Positions 20,573-21,568 of a stretch of DNA of 21,568 nt are shown one piece after another. The stretch is from assembly GCA_009801015.1 (NCBI GenBank), contig VHZZ01001208.1, positions 37,633-59,200 on the forward strand. Reading direction: 5' to 3'. The notes beneath the pieces are model-generated. The model was not told the origin of the DNA. It was given only the letters and a program-made list of their open reading frames with translations, and ran no database searches. The DNA comes from Silene noctiflora (lineage: Eukaryota > Streptophyta > Magnoliopsida > Caryophyllales > Caryophyllaceae). Each line of letters begins with the position of its first letter. Within the stretch, counting starts at the first letter, position 1. The translations under genes were made by a program, and so were the position numbers.

Positions 20573-20908
20573 CTCAGACTTTATTTGTTTTTGAGTATAC
20601 GTGTACTTTTTCTGAGCTTATTATCTCAAACTTTATTTGTTTTTTAAAACATATGTGTATTTTTTCAGAGCTTATTAAAGTTTATAAGTTAGATTTTAAT
20701 TTTTTTTTTCCGTCAAAACTAATTTAACCAAGTTTATATGTAATGTTTTTGAGTTTTATTCTAATTTTTAGAACTTAAAGTTTAAGTGAGTGAATTCAAA
20801 AACTTTATAATAAAATTCACAATTTTCAAAACAAAACTCAAAAACTTTATTATAATGCTCAAAAACTACACAAATGGTGGTAATACATCGAATGTATAAT
20901 CTTCTTAC
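20573..20908. mobile_element. Foldback MITE-like element, copy 2
   Basis: This is the second, same-orientation copy of the repeat at 19074-19385, slightly longer (336 bp) through small insertions. It shares the internal unit of about 52 bp, duplicated at the left, so that duplication predates the separation of the copies. At its left edge GGATGTACTA and at its right edge ATACATCGAATGTAT may be remnants of terminal repeats. Confidence 0.65.
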
Positions 20909-21151
20909 TTGACATTTGAGCCACTTGTAGTGTTTTACGGAATAGTGGGATGAAAAAGTATAGGCCCAATATCTCTATATTATAAAAGCTATAACATTTA
21001 GATTGATTTGATTGACTCCTGATTTACAGGGATGCAAATATTAATTTTTTTTTCTTTTGTGGTGAGGACCTCCACATTCATTATTGATTTAATTAATCTC
21101 TCTCATGATAATTACTCTTTCACATTAATTGAGTCTAAATTTAATAAAAAC

Positions 21152-21362
21152 TACTCCCTCCGTTCCGGTCATTTGTTGTCCTTTTCCATTTTTGGGTGTC
21201 TCAATGATTTGTTGTCATTTCTATTTTAGTATTGCATTTGATGAGTAATTTGATCTTTCACATTCAATTTAGTCCACTTGTCATCTTATAATTGGTTATC
21301 TCCTCTTTCCTTGTCTTTGTGCCAAAACCAAAGGACAACAAATGACCGGGACGGAAGAAGTA
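21152..21362. mobile_element. Stowaway-like MITE, copy B
   Basis: This 211-bp element has TA at both edges and inverted repeats of about 33 bp. The left end is TACTCCCTCCGTTCCGGTCA then TTTGTTGTCC. The right end, in reverse complement, is TACTTCTTCCGTCCCGGTCA then TTTGTTGTCC. The interior shares GGTGTCT, TTTCTATTTTAG, TTCACATTCAATTTAG and TTTGTGCCAAAA with copy A at 10324-10525. The better-kept ends suggest it is the younger copy. Confidence 0.85.
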
Positions 21363-21433
21363 TATACGAGTAAAAAATTACTTTCTCAAGTCCAATGTCG
21401 ACCGCAATTTAAATATAAATATTTGGAAAATTT

Positions 21434-21568
21434 TCAACTTGGGTACCTGAGGTTTGGGTAAATATCAATTAGGGTGCCTGAGGTTTGAGCAATTCCAAAT
21501 TGGGTGCCTCAGGTTTGATTGTATTTGCAATTTGGATACCTAAGCTTTTGTTAGTTTCATTTAGGGTG
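21434..21568. repeat. 31-bp tandem repeat, cut by the window end
   Basis: The core GGGT(A/G)CCT(G/C)AGGTTTG recurs at 21441, 21472, 21502 and, diverged, at 21534. A fifth unit begins near 21563. The spacing is 30-32 bases. Between cores the sequence is AT-rich with CAAATTGGG-like joins. It continues past the window. Confidence 0.85.

Noticed and set aside
1-21568. CRISPR array, prophage, operon or bacterial regulatory sites
   Set aside because: The window is plant nuclear DNA; the tandem repeats seen lack CRISPR spacing, and the genes contain spliceosomal introns.

Overview
This is a plant nuclear window from a flowering plant. The order Caryophyllales is only a guess from the style of its repeats. 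The evidence for a plant is a DYW-type pentatricopeptide repeat (PPR) gene, a DUF7054-family gene with a plant intron, a remnant of the plant nucleoporin NUP62, AT-rich spacers, and many plant-type transposon remnants. There are no operons, Shine-Dalgarno sites or CRISPR arrays. I saw no tRNA or rRNA gene.

Layout. Positions 1-2411 hold two tandem, degenerate inverted-repeat elements joined through a TA microsatellite and ending in a 69-base TA run. Positions 2603-3619 hold a 5'-truncated L1-type LINE on the minus strand with a poly(A) tail and an exact 13-bp target-site duplication. Positions 3620-7176 are AT-rich spacer with weak tandem repeats. Positions 7177-8769 (minus) hold a two-exon gene for a small DUF7054 protein of the At4g22758 type, 181 aa when spliced. 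Positions 8770-12640 are spacer with at least three MITE-like inverted-repeat elements and a possible tRNA-derived SINE. Positions 12688-13441 (minus) hold broken exons of the NUP62 C-terminus. Positions 14329-17654 (minus) hold the main gene, a DYW-class PPR protein. Positions 17655-21568 are again repeat-rich: a palindrome-headed AT-rich repeat, two copies of a foldback element, a 650-bp TIR element between them, a Stowaway-like MITE and a 31-bp tandem repeat cut by the window end.

Gene models. The single long reading frame of the PPR gene begins without an ATG. A short upstream exon (17586-17654) ends in a good donor and joins in phase to an acceptor immediately before the long frame. It adds an ATG and an N-terminus resembling an organelle-targeting presequence, giving 1050 aa. 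The 173-bp intron is about half filled by a Stowaway-like MITE. The DUF7054 gene is likewise recovered only by splicing two separate frames across a 1047-bp intron.

The two intact genes have no evident functional link: one is an organellar RNA-editing factor, the other an uncharacterised protein. I found no undescribed biological system. The most informative structures are the PPR 5' exon with its MITE-bearing intron, the NUP62 pseudogene, the LINE with its duplication, and the families of inverted-repeat elements that occur more than once in the window.
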